Assembly (NCBI GenBank): GCA_964505265.1
Contig: CAZDGN010000005.1
Span: 53,548-117,547 of the forward strand
DNA from: CAILUF01 sp964505265
GTDB lineage: Bacteria > Pseudomonadota > Alphaproteobacteria > Rickettsiales > UBA1997
DNA: 64,000 nt
Direction of reading: 5' to 3'
Of this stretch, positions 11,759 to 21,638 are shown one piece after another. The translations under genes were made by a program, and so were the position numbers. How positions within the stretch are numbered: position 1 is the first letter of the stretch; every line of letters begins with the position of its first letter. The notes under the pieces were generated by a model. That model had not been told where the DNA came from and made no database searches. It was given only the letters and a program-made list of their open reading frames with translations.

Positions 11759-12656
11759 AAATAGTCGATAAAATTGGAACATTAAGCGATTTTGTTTGGG
11801 CAAATTTAATGGCATTGCCAATTATTGCTTCAATTTCAAGGGGTCTTTGTGCTTCAAAATCTAATAGCATACTAGTTTTATAAGGCTTCATTTTTTTAGT
11901 TGCAAGAATATTTTTTTTGATAATATCATTTGGCAATCCGCAACCATCTTCTTTTGCCAAAAAATAAATTTCTGTCATTATGTTTTGCGCTAGATTTAGT
12001 GCTAATTTATTGTTAATTATTTCTTCAGTTGTTTTGCAGCCCAGCACCACTGATAAAGGATTAAAGGCTCCATTCCATATTAATTTTTTCCAACGCTCCA
12101 ATTTAATATTATTGGTAAATTCAATTTCTACAAAATTTTTATCAAACAAATTTACAAAATCTTCAACCACTTTTTTGTTAGTATTTTCGCCATAAGCACC
12201 AACTATAAGCTTGCCATATTCTTGATGATTAATTATGCCATTAAATTTTCCAGCACTAAATTCTCGACTTACCCCAATAAAGGCAATGCAACTAATCAAA
12301 CAGTTATTAAAATTTTTAACAATTTCCTCTTCAATATTAATACCATTTTGAATTAAAATAATTTTAGTTTTATCGGAAATTACTTTAGCAATCATTGCCC
12401 TTAAATCTATATCTGGTAATGATTTGGTGGCAATTAAAATATAATCCAATTCATGATGAAAATTTTCTAAATCATCAATTACTTGATATGGTCTAAACAG
12501 AAAATCACCGAGATAACTTTTAATCAATATTCCATTTTGCAAGACTAATTTTGCATCATTTCTTGAATAAATAACTACTTGGCAACCCATTTGGGCAAGT
12601 CTTGCACTATAATAACAGCCAATGGCACCTGCACCAATTACTAAAATTTTGGTCAT
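11715..12656 (-). CDS. panE: 2-dehydropantoate 2-reductase
   Basis: NADPH-dependent reduction of ketopantoate to pantoate, a step to pantothenate and coenzyme A. The Rossmann motif GAGAIGCYYSARL is at residues 8-20. The family signature KLIWNGAFNPLSVVLGC, with the catalytic-region Lys and Asn, lies near 190-206, followed by the C-terminal helical domain. The length of 313 is normal. Its start overlaps the recF stop by four bases (ATGA), so the two are translationally coupled. Family members such as other ketopantoate reductase-like enzymes cannot be excluded. No panB or panC is in the window. Confidence 0.9.
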   Translation of the reverse strand: MTKILVIGAGAIGCYYSARLAQMGCQVVIYSRNDAKLVLQNGILIKSYLGDFLFRPYQVIDDLENFHHELDYILIATKSLPDIDLRAMIAKVISDKTKIILIQNGINIEEEIVKNFNNCLISCIAFIGVSREFSAGKFNGIINHQEYGKLIVGAYGENTNKKVVEDFVNLFDKNFVEIEFTNNIKLERWKKLIWNGAFNPLSVVLGCKTTEEIINNKLALNLAQNIMTEIYFLAKEDGCGLPNDIIKKNILATKKMKPYKTSMLLDFEAQRPLEIEAIIGNAIKFAQTKSLNVPILSTIYAIISNLEGYKKNH

Positions 12657-13777
12657 ATTGAAAAATTTATAATTTGAAATTTGTTTTGCAGCTCAATTGG
12701 TATTAAATCAAATGATGTTGCGGTATAAAAACTTTGTAAATTGATTTCATTTATTTCATTGAAAAGTGCAGTTTTTCGGCTTAAATCCATATGTGAAACC
12801 ACTTCATCAAAAAGCAGAATAGTTGGTTGATTTTTATAGTTTCTTGATATTTTCGCTCTAGCCAAACTTATTGAAAGCATTATTGCTTTTTGTTCTCCCG
12901 TTGAAGATTTTAGTGCCGATAAATTTTTAGCAACAAAAATTGCATCGAAATCGGCTCGATGCACCCCAAATTCTGTCTTAAAACTTTCTAAATCATTTTG
13001 CCGATTATTTTTAAGTTTTTCTTTATAGAAATTTTCGAGATTTAGTGCTGAACTTCCAATGATTTTATCCTCAATTTCGCCTTTAATAATTAAAATAGTT
13101 TTTGGAAAATTTGAAGTGAAGGAATTTATTGCCTTATTAAAAAATTCGACCGCCTCAATTCGAGCAAATGCAATTGCTATGCCGCTTTCGGCAATATTAT
13201 TTTCAACAATATCTAGCCATTTATTTGAACCAGTTTGATTTTTATATTTCTGTAAAATTAGCAAACGCTCCTTCAGTAATTTTTGATAATTATTGATGCG
13301 AGTTTGATGAGAAATATCAATATCACAAACGATTTTGTCGAGATAGTCTCGGCGCTGGGATTTACCTTGAATAAATAATTGCTCAATTTGTGGAGTTAAA
13401 ATGATAAAATTGATTAAATAATTTTTTAAATCATTTTGACGCCTAACACTAATTGATTCTCCATTATATTCTAAAATTTTTTTCTTGGTAAATAAATTAT
13501 ATTTAACTGCAATATTATTAATATAATCGTGATTAACAAGTTCAGCGAAAATAGTAAATTCAGGATTGGTTTTTGATGATTCTATATTAATCATTTCATC
13601 AAAATCATCTTCACGAAGTGATTTATTTCTACCAATTAATGAAATCGCTTCAAGACCATTGGTTTTGCCAACACCATTATTGCCACAGAAAATAACTTGC
13701 TGACCGCTAAATTCTAGTTTTTTTTGAAAAAAATTCCGAAAATTATTTATTATAAGCTTTTCAATTGCTACATCCAT
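12653..13777 (-). CDS. recF: DNA replication and repair protein RecF
   Basis: An SMC-like ATPase that loads RecA at gaps together with RecO and RecR. Walker A GNNGVGKT is at residues 31-38. The ABC signature-like region STGEQKAIMLSISLARA and Walker B ILLFDEVVSHMD are near the C-terminus. The length of 374 is typical. It follows dnaN after 23 bases, the common bacterial dnaN-recF order, and overlaps panE by four bases. Confidence 0.95.
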   Translation of the reverse strand: MDVAIEKLIINNFRNFFQKKLEFSGQQVIFCGNNGVGKTNGLEAISLIGRNKSLREDDFDEMINIESSKTNPEFTIFAELVNHDYINNIAVKYNLFTKKKILEYNGESISVRRQNDLKNYLINFIILTPQIEQLFIQGKSQRRDYLDKIVCDIDISHQTRINNYQKLLKERLLILQKYKNQTGSNKWLDIVENNIAESGIAIAFARIEAVEFFNKAINSFTSNFPKTILIIKGEIEDKIIGSSALNLENFYKEKLKNNRQNDLESFKTEFGVHRADFDAIFVAKNLSALKSSTGEQKAIMLSISLARAKISRNYKNQPTILLFDEVVSHMDLSRKTALFNEINEINLQSFYTATSFDLIPIELQNKFQIINFSI

Positions 13778-13800
13778 TTACAGTTTTTTTATGTTAAAAA

Positions 13801-14901
13801 CTAAACTCTAACTGGCATAATTACAAAAACTGAATTTAAATCCTGAGCCTCAATCAAGGCTGGAGCCATTGAATCGCGGAAGCGAATAATTATCTCATCT
13901 TTATCAATGTGAGAAATAATATCAAGAAAATATTTTGCATTAAAGCCAGTTTCGATTCTTTCTCCACTATAATTCACTTCCATTTCTTCAAAGGCAATGA
14001 TGTTATCATCTGAACCAATCTGGAAAGAGATTTTGCCATTTTCTAAAATAACTTTAATCGATTTATGCTTATCCATTGCCATAGTAGCTACGCGATCAAC
14101 ACAATCAAACAAAGGTTTCTTTTGAACCAATGCAATTGCGGTGTTATTTTTTGGAATTACTTTTTGGTAATCAGGATATTCGCCATCAATTAATTTACTT
14201 AAAATCATTGATTTATCAGCGGTGATTTTGATTTTTGTTCTAGAAATTGCCACTTTAATATTTTTTACACCTTCAATAATCCGACGAATTTCATTCACCG
14301 ATTTTCTTGGAATTATTACGGCGAAAGTTTCGTTAATTTCGGCATCAAAAAACGATAATGCTAAACGATGACCATCAGTGGCAACGGTTCGAATTTGCTT
14401 AACTTGGTCAGATTGAAAAGCCTGAAAATACAGACCATTTAGGTAGTACCTGCTTTCGTCTTGCGAAATTGCAAAGCGTGATTGGTCGATAATTTTGGCA
14501 AATTTTAAACCCTCAATTTCAAGAAAGTTACTAAATTCTCCTTCAGCAAGAGATGGGTATTCTTCGGCATCAATACAAGGTAAAGAGAATTTTGAGCGAC
14601 CCGATTTTATTTGTAAATTGCTGTTATTTTCAAGCTTTAAAAGCACTAAACCATCAGGAATTTTTCGGATAATATCAAAAAACATCTGTGCAGGAACAGT
14701 GGTTTTTCCTGAAGTTTTCATGTCGCAGGCAAATTCAGAAGATATTAAAATATCCATATCGGTTGCGGTTAAAATAACCTTATCATCAGCAACATCGATT
14801 TTTATATTTTGTAAAATTTCGATGGTATTTCTTTTTTCCACAGCACCATTGGTATCAGCTATAGCTTTTAATAGAACCGATTTCTGGACTTCAAATTGCA
14901 T
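13801..14901 (-). CDS. dnaN: DNA polymerase III beta sliding clamp
   Basis: Forms the ring that tethers DNA polymerase III to DNA. The 366 residues carry three clamp folds, with the recognisable stretches FAISQDESRYYLNG and TDGHRLA in the middle domain and a C-terminal FVIMPVRV resembling the family's MPMRL end. It heads the dnaN-recF-panE transcription unit. dnaA and the origin are not beside it here. Confidence 0.97.
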   Translation of the reverse strand: MQFEVQKSVLLKAIADTNGAVEKRNTIEILQNIKIDVADDKVILTATDMDILISSEFACDMKTSGKTTVPAQMFFDIIRKIPDGLVLLKLENNSNLQIKSGRSKFSLPCIDAEEYPSLAEGEFSNFLEIEGLKFAKIIDQSRFAISQDESRYYLNGLYFQAFQSDQVKQIRTVATDGHRLALSFFDAEINETFAVIIPRKSVNEIRRIIEGVKNIKVAISRTKIKITADKSMILSKLIDGEYPDYQKVIPKNNTAIALVQKKPLFDCVDRVATMAMDKHKSIKVILENGKISFQIGSDDNIIAFEEMEVNYSGERIETGFNAKYFLDIISHIDKDEIIIRFRDSMAPALIEAQDLNSVFVIMPVRV

Positions 14902-15001
14902 ATAATAAAAATTGTTGGTTAAAATTAAACATAAAATTTGATTACATTTTTAAGTTAATTAAATTATTCAAATAATTTATGCCACTATTAAACTATTTAT
15001 C

Positions 15002-16870
15002 TTAGCTTTCACTAACATTTGGAATAAAATGAGATGATCCGCTAGAATTATTGTCATTATTATCCACAATTGTTGGCTTTCTAATTTCTTTACCTTCAAG
15101 CAAATCCTTAATTTCGTCGCCCGAGAGCGTTTCATATTCTAGTAATTTTTCTGCAAGTTTTTCTAAATCCTTGCGTTTTTCAGTAAGGATATTTTTGGCT
15201 CTTTTATAGGCTTCGTCAACAATTCTTTTAATTTCTGCATCAATTAATTTTCCAGTTTCTTCGGAATAATTTTTGGTTGAACCATAAAGTTTTGATTCAT
15301 TATCATCACTAAAATCTACAGTTCCAACCTTATCGCTCAAGCCCCACTTTACGACCATATTTTTAGCCATATTTGTTGCCTGCTCAATATCAGACATTGC
15401 ACCAGTTGTAACTTTTTCATAGCCAAAAATAATTTCTTCAGCAACTCTTCCTCCCATTGCCACAACTAAATCATCATTCAATTTAGCACGAGAAATCGAA
15501 AAGCGATCATTTTCAGGAAGTCTCATTACCAAGCCAAGCGCTCTGCCTCTTGGTATGATTGTAGCTTTATGTATCGGATCAGAATTATCGCAATTTAAGG
15601 CGGTAATTGCGTGACCCGCCTCATGATAAGCAGTTAATTCCTTTTCAGATTTCTGCATTACCATTGACCTTCTCTCACTTCCCATCATAATCTTGTCTTT
15701 AGCATCCTCAAGATTCTTCATAGTGACCATAATTTGATTATTGCGAGCAGCCATTAAAGCACCTTCATTAACCAGATTTGCCAAGTCAGCTCCAGCAAAA
15801 CCTGGTGTTCCTCTAGCAATAATTTTTGGGTTAATATCACTTGCCATTTTGATTTTTTTTAGATGAACATTTAAAATTTGCTCTCTTCCCAAAATATCAG
15901 GATTAGGCACAGTTATTTGACGGTCAAACCTACCTGGGCGAAGCAATGCCCTATCCAGAACATCTGGGCGATTTGTTGCAGCAATTACCACCACACCCTC
16001 ATTATCAGAAAAACCATCCATCTCAACAAGCATTTGATTAAGTGTTTGCTCTCTTTCATCATTGCCCCCACCAACTCCTGAACCGCGATGCCTTCCAACT
16101 GCATCGATTTCATCAATAAAAACAATACAAGGAGCAGATTTTTTTGCCTGTTCAAACATATCGCGAACCCTGCTAGCACCAACACCAACAAACATTTCCA
16201 CAAAATCTGAACCAGAGATTGAAAAAAATGGCACACCAGCTTCTCCAGCAATTGCCCTTGCAAGCAATGTTTTGCCAGTTCCAGGTGAACCAATCAATAA
16301 ACATCCTCTAGGAATTTTTGCACCAACATCAGTATATTTTTTTGGATTTTTCAAGAAATCAACAATTTCGGTAAGCTCTTGTTTTGCCTCATCAATTCCT
16401 GCAACATCAACAAAGGTTATTTTATTTTTGTTTTCTTGCAATAATTTGGCTCTGGATTTGCCAAAGCCAAAGGCACCACCAGCACCACCCTTGCCTGAAG
16501 CCGATTTGGCAAAATATAGCCATAAGCCAATCATAATAATAAATGGAAGCCAACCCATAAGACCAGCAAATATTTTTTCGGATTTGCTAACCAAAGGCAA
16601 TGAATTAATTGTTACATTTTTTTCTTGAAGCTTTTCAATCAAATTTGGATATTGAGGCAAATGAACAAAAAATCTAGAGCTATCTTTGGCAATCCCCTCA
16701 AGCTCATTGCCCTTAATATCAACCTGCACCACTTCGCCATCATTGACTTTACGCATAAAGTCAGAAAAGTTAATTTTATTACCAGATAACCCATCGGAAG
16801 AGCTAATAATATTGGATAAGGAAACAATCACAATAAAAATTAAAATCCAGCTAATAAAGTTTTTGTTCAT
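15002..16870 (-). CDS. ftsH: ATP-dependent zinc metalloprotease FtsH
   Basis: Membrane-bound AAA+ protease for quality control of inner-membrane and regulatory proteins. Two N-terminal membrane helices (about residues 6-23 and 104-122) flank a small periplasmic domain. Walker A GSPGTGKT is at 194-201, Walker B IVFIDEIDAVG follows, then the second region of homology ATNRPDVLDRALLRPGRFDR. Zinc site HEAGH is at 416-420. The length of 622 is normal. It is transcribed alone, with a 100-base gap to dnaN. Confidence 0.98.
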   Translation of the reverse strand: MNKNFISWILIFIVIVSLSNIISSSDGLSGNKINFSDFMRKVNDGEVVQVDIKGNELEGIAKDSSRFFVHLPQYPNLIEKLQEKNVTINSLPLVSKSEKIFAGLMGWLPFIIMIGLWLYFAKSASGKGGAGGAFGFGKSRAKLLQENKNKITFVDVAGIDEAKQELTEIVDFLKNPKKYTDVGAKIPRGCLLIGSPGTGKTLLARAIAGEAGVPFFSISGSDFVEMFVGVGASRVRDMFEQAKKSAPCIVFIDEIDAVGRHRGSGVGGGNDEREQTLNQMLVEMDGFSDNEGVVVIAATNRPDVLDRALLRPGRFDRQITVPNPDILGREQILNVHLKKIKMASDINPKIIARGTPGFAGADLANLVNEGALMAARNNQIMVTMKNLEDAKDKIMMGSERRSMVMQKSEKELTAYHEAGHAITALNCDNSDPIHKATIIPRGRALGLVMRLPENDRFSISRAKLNDDLVVAMGGRVAEEIIFGYEKVTTGAMSDIEQATNMAKNMVVKWGLSDKVGTVDFSDDNESKLYGSTKNYSEETGKLIDAEIKRIVDEAYKRAKNILTEKRKDLEKLAEKLLEYETLSGDEIKDLLEGKEIRKPTIVDNNDNNSSGSSHFIPNVSES

Positions 16871-16974
16871 ATTTATGTATATTTTTTTACTATAATTATA
16901 ATTTTTATAAAAAAAACTGCAAGCAAGATTTTACAACCTTAACATATATTTCTTAAATATAGAATTTTTAGCTA

Positions 16975-17964
16975 TTATGAGTTATTTTTAATTTTTATAT
17001 TAAATTTTTTTGCTAAGTAATTTTCAATTTCCTTTTTTTGTAATGCAGTTATTGAACCATTAATCACTATAAATTCCGAAATATTTATTTCCGATTTAAC
17101 ATCGCTAACAATTCCATTTCTACCCAGCTTTATTGGTAAAAAATTCACATCTCCCAGCTCATCATTTTTGTCATATAAAATCCTTTCTCCATCAACTTCA
17201 AAAGCAAATTTACTACCATAAATTCTATGTAATGAAAATATATAGGCTTTTGGCTTTAGTGAATAAAAAATTTCTGTCTCAACCTGTTTATCCCCTAGAT
17301 TATTTGAAACTAAATTATTGACATTGCCAAGCGGGTCAACTTTCATAGTTAGCTTTGGATTGCAATTATTTACCGCCAAATTTACATCTGAGGTAGCCCC
17401 ATTATTGGTTTTTAAACAAACATTGTCAAAAATTGTTGCATTTTTTGAAAATTCATCAATTTCTGCCACTAAATACAAATAAAAATCATCATTTCCAATA
17501 ATTTTGTTATTTAAATCAGTTACCAAAAATTGAGAAATTATTGAGCTATTTACAAAATTCAAAGTTGGTAGTCCATTAATTCCATATTTTTTGTATTTTG
17601 GACCTGAAATATTTATTATTGAATTTGGTTCATAATTAAAACTATTTGGATCGGTGTTTTGCGGAGCATAAAAATTAACAGAATTTTCAACTTGAATTTT
17701 AACATTGTTCCATTTCGAAATTGGGTTATTTTCGGAATTTTCTCCGTTATTAAAACTCTCGTCTAGAGTAGTTTCAAACCAAAATACATGATTTTTTAAT
17801 CTTCCAACTATGGAGTTTTTAGTTAAAGTTTTTGCGGATACCAATTTAGATTCCAAATATACAAAATAACCTTGATAAATTGCTACAAAAAAAATTCCAA
17901 CAAATAAAATTATAAGAGAAAATTCAATTAAAGAACTGGCGGTTTTTTTAGCAAAATTTTTCAT
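16975..17964 (-). CDS. Pilin-like anchored protein with LamG-like domain
   Basis: A 329-residue secreted or surface protein. The N-terminus resembles a type IV prepilin or TadE-like leader: a basic KKTA, then SSLIEFSLIILFVGIFF with Glu at +5 if cleaved after Ala9. The remainder looks like a concanavalin/LamG-type beta-sandwich. The ending INGSITALQKKEIENYLAKK resembles the closing helix of many LamG-like pilin-associated proteins in which a tag such as YLAKKYNI recurs. The start overlaps the stop of the upstream porin gene by one base, so they are co-translated. Its role is not known; surface attachment or glycan binding is a guess. Confidence 0.7.
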   Translation of the reverse strand: MKNFAKKTASSLIEFSLIILFVGIFFVAIYQGYFVYLESKLVSAKTLTKNSIVGRLKNHVFWFETTLDESFNNGENSENNPISKWNNVKIQVENSVNFYAPQNTDPNSFNYEPNSIINISGPKYKKYGINGLPTLNFVNSSIISQFLVTDLNNKIIGNDDFYLYLVAEIDEFSKNATIFDNVCLKTNNGATSDVNLAVNNCNPKLTMKVDPLGNVNNLVSNNLGDKQVETEIFYSLKPKAYIFSLHRIYGSKFAFEVDGERILYDKNDELGDVNFLPIKLGRNGIVSDVKSEINISEFIVINGSITALQKKEIENYLAKKFNIKIKNNS

Positions 17965-19145
17965 TAAAATTTGTATAAATAATTAATGTTACCCCCAAAG
18001 ACACCGCCACTAAAGCCATCTTCGCGGATTAATGCTCTACTAACATCAACCGTTAAATTGTCGGTAAATTTATATCCTATTGAAAATTGTAACTGTCTAT
18101 CATTGGAAGATTTTTTTAAATTTGCAATATTGGTATGCGGTCTCTTAATATTTCTAATAATTAATGAAGTGCTTGCTGTCCAGCTGGAATATTTACCAAT
18201 CATGGCGAAGGTATAATAATTGCCCACTCTTTTATTTTCACCGCCAAAATTTTGAATTCTAACCAGTTCAGCGAATGGAATTAATGAGGTAAGGCTACTA
18301 ACCTTATGCAAATATTCAGTTCCAACAACATAGCCAGTTTCACGCTTTCTACCCGCTTGATCGACCCCTAAGCTTCGATAACCCAAATTATAAAACCAAT
18401 TTTCTACACCAGCAAAATCTTCACCCTCATATTGCAAAGAATAAGATGATAAACTCCCGGTATTGCCTGCCAATCCATTATTGCGTATCTCTTTTTTTCT
18501 ATCATTAATGGCACTTCTACTAAGATCAGTGGCATCAGAAAAAAAGGTACTAAATGAAAGTTGCCCCCCCTCAAGCAAAGCAGTAATACTCCCACCAATT
18601 TTTTCTCGCAAATTATAATCTTCGGTAATTTGCGAAGCAAAAACTCCAATTCTTTTGGATTTTCGATGAGCCGAACCAAAGGTAGGGTCAAATTTACCCA
18701 AAGTAAATTTCATATCCTCATTTTCGTAAAATAATTTTAGTTCTTCAATTAGTAATCCAGTATCAGAAACATTGAATCCGCGCTCGGAATTAAAAAAAGT
18801 TCGATAACGCTCTGGATTATTTTTATCGCGAGTAGTTAAAGTGTTATTATCTTGAATACGCCACTGGGTTTTAAGTGACCAATTTTGGTCAAAATGTAGC
18901 CCAATATTTGGTTCGATATAAACAAAACCGTTAGTTCCCTTGACATCTTTTCTTTGGTTCGAACTCATAATATGATCGGCTTGAATCTGATAAAGAATAC
19001 TCCCAGAAACTTTTGGACCTGCATAAGGCGCCTCCTCTTCTTTTGGCTCTGACGAAGACTGTTCTTGAGCAAAAACATTATTCACCAAAAAAGCTGAAAA
19101 AAAAGTTGTTAAAAATATTAATAAAAATTTGAAATTACGAAACAT
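17964..19145 (-). CDS. Outer-membrane porin-like beta-barrel protein
   Basis: A 393-residue outer-membrane protein. The signal peptide is residues 1-26, ending VFAQ. The mature part shows alternating strands rich in Tyr, Phe and Gly with no helical membrane segments, and it ends with Phe (YLYKF), the usual BAM recognition C-terminus. Resemblance is to general alphaproteobacterial porins; specificity cannot be read. It lies 3 bases after the histidine kinase stop and overlaps the next gene by one base, forming a three-gene unit. Confidence 0.8.
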   Translation of the reverse strand: MFRNFKFLLIFLTTFFSAFLVNNVFAQEQSSSEPKEEEAPYAGPKVSGSILYQIQADHIMSSNQRKDVKGTNGFVYIEPNIGLHFDQNWSLKTQWRIQDNNTLTTRDKNNPERYRTFFNSERGFNVSDTGLLIEELKLFYENEDMKFTLGKFDPTFGSAHRKSKRIGVFASQITEDYNLREKIGGSITALLEGGQLSFSTFFSDATDLSRSAINDRKKEIRNNGLAGNTGSLSSYSLQYEGEDFAGVENWFYNLGYRSLGVDQAGRKRETGYVVGTEYLHKVSSLTSLIPFAELVRIQNFGGENKRVGNYYTFAMIGKYSSWTASTSLIIRNIKRPHTNIANLKKSSNDRQLQFSIGYKFTDNLTVDVSRALIREDGFSGGVFGGNINYLYKF

Positions 19146-19148
19146 AAA

Positions 19149-20987
19149 TTATTTTTTTAAAATTATGGTGACATTGGTGCCAAAGTTTTCTTTGCTATCA
19201 ATTATTAATTTTCCAGATAATAAATCAATGAAATGTTTAGTTAAATAAATTCCAATTCCAGTCCCTGCTACTGATAATGAATTGGTGGCTCGGTAAAATT
19301 TTTTACCAACATTTTGTAAATCTTTTTGTGGAATGCCGATGCCGTAATCAATGATGCGAATGGCAATGCAATCATCCATAGTTTTGCCAATTATTTTTAC
19401 TTCAGAGTTTATATTTGAATATTTTATAGCATTAGAAATTAGATTAGTAAAAATATGGTCAAGCAATTTAATGTCGCTAAAATAATTTTCTGGCAAATCG
19501 GTAATTTTATGCAGAATTTCGATATTTTTTTGCAATGCTAAATTACTATTCTTATCAATAATTTCTTGTAATAATTGTTGAAGATTTAAAGGCTGAATAT
19601 CAACATTTATTGCCTTGGAACCATTTTCCATTTTTGCCAAATGCAAGGTGCTATTTATTAGACCATTCATTCGCAAAATCCCAGTTTTAATCTTGTTCAG
19701 ATAATTGAAAACCGATTCATCTTGGCAATTGATATTCTTCAATTTTCTGGTAATTAATTCACGATTGCCATCGATAATTTGAAGTGGAGTTTTGAATTCA
19801 TGCGAAACCAAGGCCACAAATTCATTTTGCATTTTGCGCATTTCTTTTTCTTGCTTAAGAGATGCCTTAAGCAACATGGTTTTTTCCATAAGGGAGTGAT
19901 TGGCAATCATCACTTTTTGAATAGATGATGAACGATCAAGAGCTATTGAAAATTGCTCGGCGACGATTTCGATTAAATCAATTTCATCTTGATTCCACAC
20001 TCTTTTTTCACTTTGATGTAAATAAATACCACCATTAACTAGCCCTCCGAAATTCGTGGTAATAGCGATTTGCGAGGCTATGGCATATTGACTGCAAATA
20101 TTTTTTATCTCTTCAAAATTATGATCATTTAAAACATCTGGCACAATTGAGATTGAAGAATTTTTTTTGTTCGAACCGAATTTTTTGTAAAAATTATTTT
20201 GAAAATTGATATATTTTTTGACATTATCAATATTACTTAAACTAATTTCATCACTTTCTTTTGGCAACATTTTAGAAGAAAAATTACTACAATATTCTAT
20301 CACAAAATCGGTTTTTCCTTTTTTAAAATCATGAATTATACAACGATCGCATTTTAGATGTTCACACAAAATTTTGGCGATGGTTTGGGCAAGAGAGTTA
20401 ATTTTGACATCGGAAATAATTAAATTAGCAATTTCACGCAGCAATCTTTCACTGCGAAGCGTTCTTTCTAAAACTCGAAGTAATGCAATATTTGAGTTAT
20501 TTTTTACGAAATTCGAATCATCTTTATTTTCAGAATTTTCAATTTTTAAAAAACTAAAAATAGCGTAGTTTGAAATATCTTTTTTATTATTTTTAAGTGC
20601 CGAAAAATGAATATGCAATTTGCTATTTTGATTCTTAAAGTGCCAATTAAAATTTGACAAAACCACCGAACAATCTTGATGGTCGCGAACCGCTTTTAAG
20701 AGCCTTCCATATTCAATTTGGTCTTGCGAAAAATTATCCAAATCAAGTTGTCTAAATAAAAAATCATAATTTTGTCCAATAACTTCATTTTCACTAAGCA
20801 TAAAGCTATCGTAAAATGCTTTATTGGCATAAATTATTGAATTATAATTTGGAATTTTTGAGTGATTTTTGCACAAAATTGTGGGTTCAATTTTATTTTC
20901 GACCAGAGTTTTCAGCTCTTTGAATCGATCATGAGTTTGGTTGTTAAAAAAATCTTGCAATTGATCGGGTTTAATTTGTTCATTCAT
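19149..20987 (-). CDS. Soluble PAS-GAF sensor histidine kinase
   Basis: A 612-residue two-component kinase without membrane helices, so probably a cytoplasmic sensor. A PAS-like domain occupies about residues 35-150. A GAF domain follows at about 190-355 (KCDRCIIHDF, then IAITTNFGGLVNGGIYL). The HisKA box has the phospho-accepting His396 in VSHEFKTPLQ. The HATPase domain has the N box NAIKYS, the G1 box DYGIGIP and the G2 box GTGIGIYLTKHF. No response regulator is adjacent, so its partner is elsewhere. It precedes the porin by 3 bases, an unusual pairing. Confidence 0.92.
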   Translation of the reverse strand: MNEQIKPDQLQDFFNNQTHDRFKELKTLVENKIEPTILCKNHSKIPNYNSIIYANKAFYDSFMLSENEVIGQNYDFLFRQLDLDNFSQDQIEYGRLLKAVRDHQDCSVVLSNFNWHFKNQNSKLHIHFSALKNNKKDISNYAIFSFLKIENSENKDDSNFVKNNSNIALLRVLERTLRSERLLREIANLIISDVKINSLAQTIAKILCEHLKCDRCIIHDFKKGKTDFVIEYCSNFSSKMLPKESDEISLSNIDNVKKYINFQNNFYKKFGSNKKNSSISIVPDVLNDHNFEEIKNICSQYAIASQIAITTNFGGLVNGGIYLHQSEKRVWNQDEIDLIEIVAEQFSIALDRSSSIQKVMIANHSLMEKTMLLKASLKQEKEMRKMQNEFVALVSHEFKTPLQIIDGNRELITRKLKNINCQDESVFNYLNKIKTGILRMNGLINSTLHLAKMENGSKAINVDIQPLNLQQLLQEIIDKNSNLALQKNIEILHKITDLPENYFSDIKLLDHIFTNLISNAIKYSNINSEVKIIGKTMDDCIAIRIIDYGIGIPQKDLQNVGKKFYRATNSLSVAGTGIGIYLTKHFIDLLSGKLIIDSKENFGTNVTIILKK

Positions 20988-21042
20988 TACGATAAATTTA
21001 ATAATGTTGGTTATTTTTTGATTGTAAAAAACAAAAAATAAA

Positions 21043-21071
21043 ATGACAAATTAATTCTTTAAATTTGTAAT
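21043..21071 (+). promoter_or_regulatory. Predicted promoter of the cytochrome b561-hisF pair
   Basis: -35 ATGACA (21043-21048), a 17-base spacer, -10 TGTAAT (21066-21071). Each box differs from consensus at one position. The start codon of cytochrome b561 is about 40 bases downstream. Confidence 0.45.
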
Positions 21072-21113
21072 AATAGTTTTAAAATAAAATAAATTCTAAC
21101 TTATTTTTTACTT

Positions 21114-21638
21114 ATGAAATATCATCTAACCTCAAGAATTCTTCACTGGCTTATGGCTTTTTTAATAATTGCCAATTTGGCGATTGGTTTTTACATGAAA
21201 GATTTTATCGCCAATGATGCGCAAAATCGTTTCGAAATATATGATTTTCATAAATCAATCGGAGTTTTAGTTATAATTTTATTAGTTTTTAGAATTATTA
21301 ATCGCCACATCCACAAGGCTCCAGCCTTGCCCGAAAGTATTAAAAAACTCGATGTAAATTTAGCAAAAATTGGTCATATTTCATTATATATTTTGATGTT
21401 AGTTGTTCCTGTCTCTGGCTATTTAATGTCAAGCTTTGCTGGGTACCCAGTCAAGTTTTTTGGAATTGAATTGCCTGCTTTTTTAGACACCAATTTTACC
21501 TTTGCTAAAATCTGTTCTGAAACTCACGAAATTAGCGCAATTGTCTTAATCGCCTTGATTGCAATTCATATTTTAGCCATTTTTAAACATCGTTTTTTGG
21601 ATAAGGCTAAAATTAATATTTTAAAAAGGATGATTTAA
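21114..21638 (+). CDS. Cytochrome b561 family protein
   Basis: A 174-residue four-helix diheme membrane protein that moves electrons, typically between quinol and a periplasmic partner. His residues that could bind heme appear in RILHWLMAF, YDFHKSIG, SETHEIS and IAIHILAIFKH, each in or beside a hydrophobic helix, as in the prokaryotic b561 (CybB) family. The physiological partner is unknown. The stop overlaps the hisF start by one base. Confidence 0.9.
   Translation: MKYHLTSRILHWLMAFLIIANLAIGFYMKDFIANDAQNRFEIYDFHKSIGVLVIILLVFRIINRHIHKAPALPESIKKLDVNLAKIGHISLYILMLVVPVSGYLMSSFAGYPVKFFGIELPAFLDTNFTFAKICSETHEISAIVLIALIAIHILAIFKHRFLDKAKINILKRMI

Noticed and set aside
15985..16628. ORFs opposite and in other frames of ftsH (15985-16293, 16062-16628)
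   Set aside because: They are shadows of the well-supported ftsH frame with no motifs of their own.
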